From positions 1,860,001 through 1,924,000 of the forward strand of contig OZ241390.1 in assembly GCA_965200835.1 (NCBI GenBank): DNA of 64,000 bases. Direction: 5' to 3'. The stretch comes from JAPPFW01 sp965200835. GTDB lineage: Bacteria > Actinomycetota > Acidimicrobiia > Spongiisociales > Spongiisociaceae. Below, one piece after another: positions 36,763 to 46,028 of this stretch (position 1 is its first letter; each line of letters starts with the position of its first letter). A program made the translations under genes and the position numbers. The notes beneath the pieces were generated by a model that was not told the origin of the DNA, ran no database searches, and saw only the letters and a program-made list of their open reading frames with translations.

Positions 36763-38172
36763 ATGACCTCCAGCAGTGGCCCAGGCCGAGACGCCCAAAA
36801 GGGCCGTGGCCGCAAAGGCCAGGCGAGAGCCTCTCGATCGGGTACTGGCCCGGTGATAGCGCCGGGAGAAGTGAATTCGGAGTCCGACGCCCCTTCCACT
36901 ACGGGGCCACCGGCTATCAAAGCCCGAAGCGTCAGCTCGTTGCCCGACGATCTCGGCCCCGAAGACTTCGAAGCGGCCATCGCCGAGACGGTTCTCGAAT
37001 TCAAAGAAGGCGACATCATCGAGGGATCGGTGGTGAACATCACCCAGGACGAGGTCTTGGTGGACATCGGCTACAAGTCCGAGGGTGTGGTGCCTCTGAA
37101 AGAGCTGTCCATCCGCAAGAATGTGGCGCCCGGAGAGATCGTCTCCCTCGGGGACCAGATCGAAGTGCTGGTGCTCGAGAAGGAGGACGAGCAGGGTCGG
37201 CTGATCCTGTCCAAGAAGCGAGCCCTTTACGAACGGGTGTGGGGACAGATCGAAGCGATCCGCGAGCAGGGGGGCACGGTCAGGGGGACCGTTATCGAAG
37301 TCGTCAAGGGTGGCTTGATAGTCGACATAGGCCTCCGAGGGTTTCTCCCGGCCTCGTTGGTCGACCTGCGCCGGGTCCGTGATCTGGATCCTTTCGTGGG
37401 GGAGGGCATCGAGGCCAAGGTGATAGAGCTGGACCGGAACCGTAACAACGTGGTTCTCTCGCGGCGGGCCTATCTGGAAGAAGCCCAGGCCGAGCAGCGG
37501 AATGCCTTCCTCAACGCGCTCACCGAGGGCGAGGTCCGCACGGGAATAGTGTCCTCGGTGGTCAACTTCGGTGCATTCGTCGACCTCGGCGGGATGGACG
37601 GGCTGGTCCATGTATCCGAGCTGAGCTGGCAGCACGTGACCCACCCCTCCGAGGTGGTCAAGGTCGGTCAGAAGGTGGACATAAAGGTCCTCGACATCGA
37701 CCGCAATCGGGAACGCATCTCGCTGTCCATCAAGCAGACCACCCCCGATCCTTGGCAGACGTTCAACAACGAACACAAGGTCGGGTCGATACTGGAGGGT
37801 GCGGTGATCAAGACCGTGCCTTTCGGAGCCTTCGTAGCGGTCGACAACGGAGTCGAAGGGCTGGTACACGTGTCGGAGATCGCCATGCATCGGGTGGAGT
37901 CACCTGAGCTGGAACTGTCCATCGGGCAGAAGGTCAGGGTGAAGCTGACCGAGATGGACGAGGGGCGCCGGCGGGTGAGTTTCTCTATCAAGCAGGCCCT
38001 ACCCGAGTTCAGCGCGCGGCCGGCCACCCAGCGGCCACCGCGCCGCCGCCGTCCCGCCGTATCCGAGTTCGAACGGACGGATCGGAGCGAGGAGCGGCGC
38101 AGTTTCGATGTCGACGCTTCCCTCGAGGCGATCCTGCAGGAACTCAAGGAACGGGGTATCGGCCGGCGCTGA
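36763..38172 (+). CDS. rpsA: 30S ribosomal protein S1
   Basis: A 469-residue S1 protein, with four S1 RNA-binding domains as usual in actinobacteria: about 83-152 (GDIIEGSVVNI), 168-235 (GGTVRGTVIEVVKGGLIVDI), 253-322 (GIVSSVVNFGAFVDLGG, MDGLVHVSELSW) and 338-409 (GAVIKTVPFGAFVAV, VEGLVHVSEI). Domains 3 and 4 are closest to each other. The basic C-terminal tail follows. It binds mRNA at the ribosome during initiation. The N-terminal 70 residues form a low-complexity, basic, disordered extension. No strong ribosome-binding site precedes the ATG. Followed 12 bases later by coaE. Confidence 0.95.
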   Translation: MTSSSGPGRDAQKGRGRKGQARASRSGTGPVIAPGEVNSESDAPSTTGPPAIKARSVSSLPDDLGPEDFEAAIAETVLEFKEGDIIEGSVVNITQDEVLVDIGYKSEGVVPLKELSIRKNVAPGEIVSLGDQIEVLVLEKEDEQGRLILSKKRALYERVWGQIEAIREQGGTVRGTVIEVVKGGLIVDIGLRGFLPASLVDLRRVRDLDPFVGEGIEAKVIELDRNRNNVVLSRRAYLEEAQAEQRNAFLNALTEGEVRTGIVSSVVNFGAFVDLGGMDGLVHVSELSWQHVTHPSEVVKVGQKVDIKVLDIDRNRERISLSIKQTTPDPWQTFNNEHKVGSILEGAVIKTVPFGAFVAVDNGVEGLVHVSEIAMHRVESPELELSIGQKVRVKLTEMDEGRRRVSFSIKQALPEFSARPATQRPPRRRRPAVSEFERTDRSEERRSFDVDASLEAILQELKERGIGRR

Positions 38173-38184
38173 CACCGGACGTAG

Positions 38185-38811
38185 ATGGGGGAGTCCCGGA
38201 GAGCGGCCACCGGCCGCACAGGCGAGAGAGGTTATGGGCCGTTGCGGGTGGTCGTGCGCGGTGGCATCGGTTCGGGCAAGTCGGAAGTAGGCCGGATGCT
38301 GGCCGAGCGCGGGTTCGCAGTCCTCGACGCCGATCGGGTGGGTCATGAAGTGTTGCGGGCGGGTCATCCGGTAGCGACCCAGGTGGCCGAGCGCTGGCCG
38401 GAGGCGGTGATCGATGGAACGGTCGACCGTCGCCTGCTGGGGCGCATAGTCTTCGAAGATCCTGCCCAGCTGGCAGACCTGGAAGAGCTGACCCATCCCG
38501 CTATTCGCCGATCGATCGAGCGCTGGGCAGCGGGGGTGGGTGACCAACCGGCGGCGGTCGAGTTGCCCCTGATCATCGATTTGGTGGATGACCGTTGGGT
38601 GAGGGTGACGGTGGATGCCCCCATCCGGCTGCGGAGAGCCCGGCTGAAGCAGCGGTCCATGTCGGAGGACGACATCGATGCCCGGATGGCGGTCCAGCCG
38701 GACCGTGACCAGTGGTGCGCCGGCGCTGATCTGGTGCTGGACAACCGCGGCTCGCGCCAGTCACTCGCCTCGGAAGTGGATCGGCTCGTCGAACACTTGC
38801 GTCCTGAGTAG
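38185..38811 (+). CDS. coaE: Dephospho-CoA kinase
   Basis: A 208-residue P-loop kinase that phosphorylates dephospho-CoA, the last step of coenzyme A synthesis. Walker A is VRGGIGSGKSEV at residues about 25-35, followed by GFAVLDADRVGHEVL, the substrate-binding D-x-D area, and the LIDDRW-type lid. The usual start in the family is close to the P-loop, so TTG 38245 may be the true start instead of ATG 38185, which gives a longer N-terminus. In actinobacteria coaE commonly lies next to rpsA and uvrB, as here. The stop is seven bases before uvrB. Confidence 0.92.
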   Translation: MGESRRAATGRTGERGYGPLRVVVRGGIGSGKSEVGRMLAERGFAVLDADRVGHEVLRAGHPVATQVAERWPEAVIDGTVDRRLLGRIVFEDPAQLADLEELTHPAIRRSIERWAAGVGDQPAAVELPLIIDLVDDRWVRVTVDAPIRLRRARLKQRSMSEDDIDARMAVQPDRDQWCAGADLVLDNRGSRQSLASEVDRLVEHLRPE

Positions 38812-38818
38812 GTCTGCC

Positions 38819-40831
38819 GTGGCCGAATTTAGGGTCCATTCCGAGTTCCGGCCTGCCGGGGATCAGCCGGAGGCCATCGCCGCCCTAGCCAAAGGGGTGG
38901 AGCAGGGCGTCGACTTCCAGACCCTGCTCGGTATCACCGGCTCCGGGAAGTCGGCCACCATCGCCTGGACCATAGAACGTATCCAGCGCCCGACCCTGGT
39001 GATAGCTCCCAACAAGGCTCTGGCCGCCCAGCTGGCGTCCGAGTTCCGACAGTTCTTTCCCGAGAACCGGGTCGAGTATTTCGTCTCCTACTACGACTAC
39101 TACCAGCCGGAGGCCTACATACCGCAGACCGACACCTACATCGAGAAGGACGCCACGATCAACGACGAGATCGACCGGCTTCGTCACGCTGCTACCTCTT
39201 CCCTGCTGTTCCGGGACGATGTGGTGATCGTGGCCAGCGTGTCCTGCATCTACGGCTTGGGAAGTCCTGAGGAGTATGCCGGACAGGTTCTGCGGCTGAT
39301 CCGGGGAGTGGAGTTCCCGCTCTACGAGGCTATCCGCCGGCTGGTCGACATCCAGTACGAGCGCAACGAGGTGAACCTGATCCGGGGACGGTTCCGGGTG
39401 CGAGGGGACACTTTGGAAGTGTTCCCCGCCTATGAGGAGACGGTGGCCAGGGTGGAATACTTCGGGGACGAAGTGGAGCGCATCGTGCGGATGAACCCCG
39501 TGACCGGGGAGATCATCGACGAGATGAAGGAACTGTGGGTGTATCCGGCCAGCCACTACGCCACCACCAAGGAGCGGATGGAGCGTGCGATGGGCGGAAT
39601 CGAGGCGGAGCTGGGCGAGCGCCTGGCCGAGCTCGAGCACCAGGGCAAGCTGCTAGAAGCTCAACGCCTCCGGATGCGGACCGCCTACGACTTGGAGATG
39701 ATGCGGGAGGTGGGTTTCTGTTCGGGGATCGAGAACTACAGCCGCCACATCGACGGTCGGGCGCCCGGCGAAGCTCCCTACACCCTGCTCGACTACTTTC
39801 CGGACGACTTCGTGACCGTGATCGATGAGAGCCACGTTGCGATCCCCCAGCTCCACGGGCAGTACGAGGGTGACCGGAGCCGCAAGGACGTGCTGGTGGA
39901 GCATGGTTTCCGGCTCCCCTCGGCGATCGACAACCGCCCGCTCCGGTTCGACGAGTGGCTGGACAAGACCGGCCAGGTGGTGTTCATGTCCGCCACTCCC
40001 AGTCCGTTCGAGCGCCGTCACTCGGCCAACATCGTGGAACAGATCGTCCGGCCCACCGGGCTGGTCGACCCGGAGGTGATGGTGCGCCCAGCCCGGGGGC
40101 AGGTCGATGACCTGATGGAGGAGATCCGTTCCCAGGTGGTGGTCGATGAACGGGTGCTGGTTACCACCCTCACCAAGAAGATGTCGGAGGATCTCACCGA
40201 CTATCTCCTCGAGATGGGTGTCAGGGCGCGCTATCTCCATTCCGAGATCGACACTCTGGAGAGGATCGAGCTGTTGCGGGATCTCCGCCTGGGGGAGTAC
40301 GACGTGCTGGTCGGCATCAACCTGCTGCGGGAGGGTCTGGACCTGCCGGAGGTTTCGTTGGTAGCCATTCTCGATGCCGACAAGGAAGGGTTCCTGCGGT
40401 CGGAGACCAGCCTCATCCAGATCATCGGACGGGCGGCCCGCAACGTATCGGGCCGGGTCATCATGTATGCGGACGAGGTCACCCGTTCGATGCGGGTGGC
40501 CATCGACGAGACCAACCGACGCCGGAACCTGCAGCTCGAGTACAACGAAAGACATGGGATCGATCCCCAGACCATCCGCAAGAAGGTCTCCGACATCCTG
40601 GAGCTGGTTTCCTCCGGGACGGCCTCCCGGCGTCCCACGCGAGGTGCCGATATGGAGATCAAGGCCCCCGTCGAGCTGGCCAGCGAAGACCTCGGTCGGC
40701 TGATCCAGAGCCTCGAGGACGAGATGCGTGAGGCAGCCAAGGAACTCCGGTTCGAATACGCCGCTCGCCTCAGGGACGAGGTCGCCGAACTGCGTAAGGA
40801 GATGCGAGAGTTGAGCGAGGTGGTCGGATGA
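38819..40831 (+). CDS. uvrB: UvrABC excision nuclease subunit B
   Basis: A 671-residue DNA-damage-verifying helicase of nucleotide excision repair. Walker A is LLGITGSGKSATIA at about residue 38, the beta-hairpin stretch VSYYDYYQPEAYIPQTDTYIE is intact, and helicase motifs VIDESHVAIPQ, FMSATPSPFE and IQIIGRAARN follow. The C-terminal UVR coiled-coil for UvrC binding is present (ELRFEYAARLRDEVAELRKEM). The open frame reaches further upstream, but GTG 38819 matches the family start AEFRVHSEFRPAGDQPEAI. It acts with UvrA and UvrC in the cytoplasm. Gene is complete. Confidence 0.97.
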   Translation: MAEFRVHSEFRPAGDQPEAIAALAKGVEQGVDFQTLLGITGSGKSATIAWTIERIQRPTLVIAPNKALAAQLASEFRQFFPENRVEYFVSYYDYYQPEAYIPQTDTYIEKDATINDEIDRLRHAATSSLLFRDDVVIVASVSCIYGLGSPEEYAGQVLRLIRGVEFPLYEAIRRLVDIQYERNEVNLIRGRFRVRGDTLEVFPAYEETVARVEYFGDEVERIVRMNPVTGEIIDEMKELWVYPASHYATTKERMERAMGGIEAELGERLAELEHQGKLLEAQRLRMRTAYDLEMMREVGFCSGIENYSRHIDGRAPGEAPYTLLDYFPDDFVTVIDESHVAIPQLHGQYEGDRSRKDVLVEHGFRLPSAIDNRPLRFDEWLDKTGQVVFMSATPSPFERRHSANIVEQIVRPTGLVDPEVMVRPARGQVDDLMEEIRSQVVVDERVLVTTLTKKMSEDLTDYLLEMGVRARYLHSEIDTLERIELLRDLRLGEYDVLVGINLLREGLDLPEVSLVAILDADKEGFLRSETSLIQIIGRAARNVSGRVIMYADEVTRSMRVAIDETNRRRNLQLEYNERHGIDPQTIRKKVSDILELVSSGTASRRPTRGADMEIKAPVELASEDLGRLIQSLEDEMREAAKELRFEYAARLRDEVAELRKEMRELSEVVG

Positions 40832-40860
40832 GCGTATCCGGCGTCTCAGAGACTACTTAA

Positions 40861-40893
40861 ACCGGTGTCCTCGGGCGTGTTGAGGAGACCGGT
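40861..40893. terminator. Bidirectional hairpin between uvrB and the hydroxyacid dehydrogenase gene
   Basis: ACCGGTGTCCTC (40861-40872) pairs with GAGGAGACCGGT (40882-40893), one mismatch, nine-base loop. It lies between two convergent genes, without a long U-tract. Likely a factor-independent or structured terminator for both. Confidence 0.6.
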
Positions 40894-40923
40894 CTAGCTC
40901 GCCTTTCGGAGCACCGCTCCGTG

Positions 40924-42465
40924 CTACGTGAGCCGAATGGCGGCGGTCAGGTACTTCCGGGCCTTTTCGGTCAAGCGTTTCCAACCATACGTGTCGAGGA
41001 CGTGCCGCATCAGCTGGTCGTGGGTGGTGTTGGGATGCCTGTCCAGCCTGTGCAGCATCAGGTTCGCCACCTCGTTGAGCGGCACCTCGTACAGATCCCG
41101 GTCACCTATCGTGCGGACCACCACCGCCTGGCTATCGGGTAGGCGAAAGATCCGTTGCGCCTGGTCGCTGAGTTCGGAATCGCTCAACTCGTCGATCCGG
41201 ATCTTGCCCTGTTTCTCGAGTTGCTTGACCCCGGCGTCCAGCTTTTGCTTCGTCTGTTTGGTCACCCGGACCGACCCGGCGCCTCTTACATAGAGCTTGT
41301 AGGCGCGCTCGGTGGTGAGCGGACCTTCCGTCTCGATGATCTGCCGGAGGCCCGGAAGGGTTCCGAAGAAGTGAGTGGCGCTCGGGTGCGGGAGGCCGGT
41401 CTCGTCCCAGCTGACATACGGTTGGATCGAGGGCAGTGGTGTTCCTGTTCCTCGCTCCCGCCCAGCCGTCATCGAAGGAATCCTGCTCACTGGTAACCGG
41501 GTGGATTCGGAGCGGATCACGGGGCTGAGCGGAGGTTCGCCCCGGAGGACCCTGGCCACATCGCGTGCCACGCTCTCCTGCGTCCGGATCTGGGCTTCGC
41601 GGGCCCATCCGCCGATGTGCGGGGTGAGGACCACCCGGTCGAGCCCGATCAGGGGACTATCCGGGTCCAGAGGTTCCTTCTCGAAGACATCCAACCCGGC
41701 ACCGGCGATTTCACCATGACGAAGGGCCGATACCAGAGCCGTCTCGTCGACGACCGGCCCCCGGGAGGTGTTGATCAGATAGGCGTGAGGGCACATCATC
41801 ATGAGCTGGTCAGCGCCGATCAGGTGGCGGGTTTCTGCGGTGAGCGGGACGTGGATCGAGATGAAGTCACTGCGCTCCAGGAGAGCGCCCAGATCGGTGG
41901 GCGTTACCCCGGCCTGCTCGATAGTCTCCGGGTCCAGGTAAGGGTCGTAGGCCTGCACCACCATTCCGAACCCGAGAGCCCGCACGGCTAAGCGTCGCCC
42001 GATGGCTCCGAAACCGATGATGCCGAGCGTCTTGCCGTCCATCTCGCAACCCATGAACTGTGACGGTGGACTCCGGGTCCCGGCGAGGAGCGCATGGTGG
42101 CCGGCCACCACGTTGCGGGCCAGGCACAGCATCAACGCCATGGCATGATCGGCTACTGCGGTTGCCTGAGCCCCAGCGGCGTTCACCACCGTCATCCCGC
42201 ATTCGGCAGCGGTGTCCACATCCACCTGATCCATGCCGATTCCGATCCGTCCAATCACCTTCAGACGGACGCACCTCAGCAGCACCTCCTGGTTGAGCAC
42301 CACGGGGGAGAGTTGGTACAGAACCGCATCCGCAGTCCGGATGGCCGGCAGTAGATCGTTCTGGTCGGAGATCGGTACCGTCCGGATCGTGCCCACCGAG
42401 TCAAGCTCGCGGCGCGACGTCGAGGTCAGCTCCACCTGATCCAGAAGCACGATGTCGTGGTCCAT
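40924..42465 (-). CDS. D-2-hydroxyacid dehydrogenase fused to a C-terminal winged-helix-like domain
   Basis: A 513-residue protein. Residues about 1-320 form a D-isomer-specific 2-hydroxyacid (phosphoglycerate-like) dehydrogenase: GRIGIGMDQVDVDTAAECG, the NAD motif GFGAIGRRLAVRA, and the catalytic Arg/Glu/His in LINTSRGPVVDE and VVLTPHIGGW. There is no ACT domain, so it is not a typical SerA. A linker leads to an extra 170-residue domain (IIETEGPLTTERAYKLYV, QTKQKLDAGVKQLEKQGKI, RTIGDRDLYEVPLNEVANL), similar in outline to the DUF3320-type helix-turn-helix domain found at the ends of helicases. I recognise no precedent for this fusion. The start is ATG 42465. Confidence 0.72.
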   Translation of the reverse strand: MDHDIVLLDQVELTSTSRRELDSVGTIRTVPISDQNDLLPAIRTADAVLYQLSPVVLNQEVLLRCVRLKVIGRIGIGMDQVDVDTAAECGMTVVNAAGAQATAVADHAMALMLCLARNVVAGHHALLAGTRSPPSQFMGCEMDGKTLGIIGFGAIGRRLAVRALGFGMVVQAYDPYLDPETIEQAGVTPTDLGALLERSDFISIHVPLTAETRHLIGADQLMMMCPHAYLINTSRGPVVDETALVSALRHGEIAGAGLDVFEKEPLDPDSPLIGLDRVVLTPHIGGWAREAQIRTQESVARDVARVLRGEPPLSPVIRSESTRLPVSRIPSMTAGRERGTGTPLPSIQPYVSWDETGLPHPSATHFFGTLPGLRQIIETEGPLTTERAYKLYVRGAGSVRVTKQTKQKLDAGVKQLEKQGKIRIDELSDSELSDQAQRIFRLPDSQAVVVRTIGDRDLYEVPLNEVANLMLHRLDRHPNTTHDQLMRHVLDTYGWKRLTEKARKYLTAAIRLT

Positions 42466-42599
42466 AACCTGAGCGAGTCTACCGACCACGATGAGCAACG
42501 ACACATGAGCCCCCGGTACGCGGTCACTGGCGAAGCGAAGTCGAGAGACGGGGTACAATAGGGTCAGGCTTCCCTTGGATTCTCTGTTTGGAGGTTTAT

Positions 42600-43515
42600 A
42601 TGTCAGAGAAAATGTCTGCCCGTCCTGCCCAGGTCCTGGTGACGCTGGTGGTGGCAGTGGTAGCGGTTGTGGCGACGTTGCTGGCTGTCAGGGGAATGGA
42701 CGAAGAGCCGCCGGTGCCTACCAAGCAGGAGCCGGGTAGTTTTACTAAGCATTTCGTTCAGGGGCTTATCGATCGGCATGATCGGGATGGACGTCAGGCT
42801 ACGATCGATTACGTCAATTCGGGTGCGGCGGTGGATGATGAGTGGTATGGCTTTATCATCGATACCGAGAGTGGGCTTCTGGTGGGCCATGCCACTCTTC
42901 CGCATCGGGTTGGCGATGATATGACCCTGCCGGTGTTGGACCGTACTGGGTATAACTACGGTGCTGACCTGATGGCTGCTGATGAGGAGGGTCGGTGGGT
43001 CGATTATGTGTTCTTCAACGCGGATGCGAATGGGAGGTATCAAGCACAGCTGGGTGATAGAGCACGACGGGCTTATTTTCGGGTCGGGCTGGTATGAGAC
43101 GACCTACGAGCCGCCTCCGACCAAGGCGGAGCCGGGTGCGTACACGAAGGCGTTCGTGGATGAGGCGGTCTGGCGGCATGTGCGGGATGGGCTTGATGCG
43201 ACTATCGATTATTACAACTCGACTGAGAGTGTGGATGATGAGTGGTATGTGTTCATTTTCGATGAGGACGGGATCATTCTTTCCCATGCGACGGTTCCTG
43301 AGAATGTGGGTATGAGCTTGCTGGGGCCGTTGGGGACGGACTCGACGGGTCGGGAGTTCGGGTCTGAGTTGATGGCGGCTACCGAGACGGGTCGCTGGGT
43401 GGACTATGTCTATCGGAATCCGACCACCGGTGCGGAAGGCACTAAGCATTCCTGGGTCGTCAAGTATGACGGCTATTGGTTCGGGTCAGGCTGGTACGAG
43501 GAGGGGCCCAGCTAG
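42600..43515 (+). pseudogene. Tandem Cache-domain sensor-like protein, frameshifted
   Basis: ATG 42600 (GGAGG site) encodes an N-terminal transmembrane segment (VLVTLVVAVVAVVATLLAV) and then a Cache-like domain: GLIDRHDRDGRQATIDYVN, DDEWYGFIIDTESG, HATLPHRVG, GADLMAADEEGRWVDYV. Near 43038 the frame shifts by one base, and the next frame carries KHSWVIEHDGLIFGSGWYE followed by a second, similar domain (FVDEAVWRHVRDGLDATID, DEWYVFIFDEDGI, ATETGRWVDYVYRN, KHSWVVKYDGYWFGSGWYE). The two halves are clear repeats. Such membrane-anchored Cache proteins sense small ligands outside the cell. No signalling domain follows. With the shift only a 165-residue piece is made. Confidence 0.7.
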
Positions 43516-43545
43516 GGAGCGGGACCAGGAGTACATCTAACCGGA

Positions 43546-43578
43546 GGTTGCCGGGCTATTTGCCTCAGCCCGGCAACC
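43546..43578. terminator. Hairpin between convergent genes
   Basis: A perfect 12-bp inverted repeat, GGTTGCCGGGCT (43546-43557) and AGCCCGGCAACC (43567-43578), with a nine-base loop, between the Cache gene and the amidohydrolase. Probably a bidirectional terminator. Confidence 0.65.
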
Positions 43579-43583
43579 CCCTC

Positions 43584-44825
43584 CTATGAAGGCGAGAGGC
43601 GTCCTTGCCGGTCCTTATAGATGCGGCCGCCTTTGATCACCGCCACGATCCGGTCGGGCTCGGCCAGCGCTCCGATCTCGTCCAGCGGCTGGCCATCAAC
43701 CAGGATCAGATCAGCTTCCTTACCCTCTTCGACGGTACCTATCCGGTCCTCCATGTAGAACAGCTCGGCGTTCCCCGTCGTGGCCGTGGCGATGGCTTCG
43801 GCCGGGCTCATGAACTTGGCCTTGTTAGGTAGCTCCCGGCCTCGCCGGTCCTGCAGGGGACCGACGATGTCGGATCCCGAACCCACCTTGACTCCGGTCT
43901 CGCCCATGATCTCGATGCTCCGGCTCACCTGGGATTCCACGGCTTGGAGCTTGGTGAGCTGCGAGGGGGTTAGTCCAGCTCGTTCGGGATCGTCCAGCAG
44001 GTCGTATTTGACGGCCAGGGTGACCACCGCAAAAGCATCCGAAGCCACGATCTTCTCTGCCGCATCCTCGTCCAGGATGCTGGCGTGCTCGATGGAGCGG
44101 ATACCGGCCGATATGGCCCGGCGGATAGCGTCCGAGGTGTGGCAGTGAGCAAGCACGTAGGTGTGCCAGTCGGCGGCCGCTTCCACGGCTGCTCGCAGCT
44201 CGTTGTAGCTGAACTGGAGGCTGTCGAAGGGATCGGTGGGCGATAGCACCCCCCCGGAACTGAAGACCTTGATCTGGGTGGCGCCCTTGCGGAGCTGCTC
44301 CCGGGCGGCCCGGCGGACTTCGTCGACCCCGTCCACTATCTCGGGTGTGGCCGACAGTCCGGGAATGCTGCCCCGGGGGTGCTCGATGTGATGGGCAGGT
44401 CGCAGGTCACCGTGGCCGCCCGTCTGGGAGAGCACCGACCCCGACGGGAGGATGCGGGGACCGTCGATCACACCCTGGCTCACCAAGCGGGCCCAGTGGG
44501 GATCCAGCCCGCCGGCGTCCCGTACCGTGGTGAAACCCTCCTGCAAGGTGTTCTCGATGATGCGCCGGACCGTGAACACGTAGTCGATCCACGGCAGGTC
44601 ACCGATGCCGCCTGCCGGGGACACCAGGCCCATATGCACATGGGCGTCGGTGAGTCCAGGCATCAGGGTCAATCCGGTGGCATCGATCACTTGTGAGGGT
44701 GAGCTTCCCGCGCCCCGGCCGATGGCCGCTATCCGCGAACCCGAAATCGCGACATCCACCCCCGGTCGGGGGTCAGCACCGGTGCAATCCAGCAGCTCGG
44801 CGTTGCGGATCACTAGGTCGGTCAT
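43584..44825 (-). CDS. Amidohydrolase (imidazolonepropionase/prolidase-like)
   Basis: A 413-residue metal-dependent amidohydrolase. The motifs of the superfamily are seen: LMPGLTDAHVHMGL (HxH), SQTGGHGD, IKVFSSGGVLSP with the carbamylated-lysine region, LAHCHTSD, IEHASILDE and GSGSDI with the catalytic aspartate. The frame reaches 45107, but ATG 44825 (GGAGGAGGCGACCC site) is the clear start. Such enzymes hydrolyse cyclic amides or Xaa-Pro-like dipeptides; the group cannot be narrowed here. A paralogue at 57999-59195 shares the SQTGGHGD and TSGGV/F motifs. Divergent from the Gfo/Idh/MocA gene. Confidence 0.88.
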   Translation of the reverse strand: MTDLVIRNAELLDCTGADPRPGVDVAISGSRIAAIGRGAGSSPSQVIDATGLTLMPGLTDAHVHMGLVSPAGGIGDLPWIDYVFTVRRIIENTLQEGFTTVRDAGGLDPHWARLVSQGVIDGPRILPSGSVLSQTGGHGDLRPAHHIEHPRGSIPGLSATPEIVDGVDEVRRAAREQLRKGATQIKVFSSGGVLSPTDPFDSLQFSYNELRAAVEAAADWHTYVLAHCHTSDAIRRAISAGIRSIEHASILDEDAAEKIVASDAFAVVTLAVKYDLLDDPERAGLTPSQLTKLQAVESQVSRSIEIMGETGVKVGSGSDIVGPLQDRRGRELPNKAKFMSPAEAIATATTGNAELFYMEDRIGTVEEGKEADLILVDGQPLDEIGALAEPDRIVAVIKGGRIYKDRQGRLSPS

Positions 44826-44966
44826 GGGTCGCCTCCTCCTCGTGCCAGGCGCGCCGGAGCGGGATGGTGGACTTCGCCACCTCGGGCTGCTCTGGGTGCT
44901 GGGGCGTATAATACGGGGAATGTCGAGGGCCGCCCGCTTCCGTTCCACCCTTCGACCGGGGCCAGC

Positions 44967-46028
44967 ATGAGCCTCCGGTTCGGCCTGATCGGCACCGGAG
45001 GGGGAGGCCACCTGTGCGCCGGAGCGCTGGCCAACCGTCCGGGCGGGGCTCGGCTGGTATCGGTCTGTTCCCGCAACCGCGCCAAGGCCACCGAGTTCGC
45101 CTCCCAATACGCAGTGGGAGAAGTCTTCACCGACTGGCGTGCCCTGATCCGATCAGACCTCGACGCGGTCTGCCTGGCGTCCCCCACCGGTGACCATGCC
45201 CGCATGGCGATCGGCGCCGCCGCCCAGGGATTGCACGTATTGACCGAGAAGCCCATCGCCACCACGGTCGAGGACGCTGACCGGATGATCGAGGCATGTG
45301 ACCGCGCGGGCATGACGCTGGGTTGTATCTACATGTATCGCTTCCTGGACATTGCGCTGCACATGAAGCAGGCGGGAACGGGCGGCTTGATCGGCCAGCC
45401 CATCATGGCGGAGTGTGTGGGGCTCTTCTACCGTGATCAGCCCTACTACGACTCCGGTGAGTGGCGCGGCAAGTGGGAGACCGAAGGCGGTGGTTCCCTG
45501 CTTACCCAAACCAGCCACACCCTGGACCTGCTGCTTTGGATGCTGGGAGATGTGGAGACAGTGACCGGCTTCTACAGTACTTCACCCCTGCACGATATCG
45601 AGGTCGAGGACATCACTCTGGGCGTGTTGCGCTTCGTCAATGGCACGCTAGCCACAGTGGTAAGCACCACCGCTGCGGTGAATCCTCAGCCTCGCCGCCT
45701 GACCATCTGGGGAACCGAAGGGACCGTGGGGCTAGTCGGCGATGATCTGGCCACCTGGGAGGTGCCAGGAGGTCCATCCCGGGAAATAGCCAAGCTGATG
45801 GACGCCGGGCCGGTAGATCGCGGTGACACTCTGGCCATGGCCGGTTACGCCGACTCCACCTTGCACTACTACCAGATGGAGGATTTCGTGGCGGCGGTTG
45901 CCGAGGGCCGCCCCCCGCTAGTAGACGGTTGGGAGGGTAGGCGGACCACTGCGGTCATGGAAGCCCTATACGAGTCCGCCCGGACCGGCAGGGCTATCCA
46001 ACCTAGCTGCTCCATCGCCGGTCGTTAA
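44967..46028 (+). CDS. Gfo/Idh/MocA-family oxidoreductase
   Basis: A 353-residue NAD(P)-dependent sugar or polyol dehydrogenase. The N-terminal Rossmann motif is GLIGTGGGGHLCAGAL. Next come VCLASPTGDHARMA, HVLTEKPIATTVEDA with the signature EKP (catalytic lysine), and the C-terminal mixed sheet domain with SLLTQTSHTLDLLLWMLG, where the D/H pair is typical. Family members oxidise or reduce inositol, glucose-derived or amino sugars. There is no other sugar gene next to it. It ends in a four-base overlap with the convergent AAA ATPase gene. Confidence 0.9.
   Translation: MSLRFGLIGTGGGGHLCAGALANRPGGARLVSVCSRNRAKATEFASQYAVGEVFTDWRALIRSDLDAVCLASPTGDHARMAIGAAAQGLHVLTEKPIATTVEDADRMIEACDRAGMTLGCIYMYRFLDIALHMKQAGTGGLIGQPIMAECVGLFYRDQPYYDSGEWRGKWETEGGGSLLTQTSHTLDLLLWMLGDVETVTGFYSTSPLHDIEVEDITLGVLRFVNGTLATVVSTTAAVNPQPRRLTIWGTEGTVGLVGDDLATWEVPGGPSREIAKLMDAGPVDRGDTLAMAGYADSTLHYYQMEDFVAAVAEGRPPLVDGWEGRRTTAVMEALYESARTGRAIQPSCSIAGR

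Noticed and set aside
36661..37890. 409-codon minus-strand frame across rpsA
   Set aside because: rpsA with four S1 domains is on the other strand; the antisense frame has no motif.
39653..40555. 300-codon minus-strand frame across uvrB
   Set aside because: Shadow of uvrB.
40924..42465. SerA (phosphoglycerate dehydrogenase) assignment
   Set aside because: The catalytic domain fits, but there is no ACT or ASB domain and the C-terminal extension is different, so the name is not safe.
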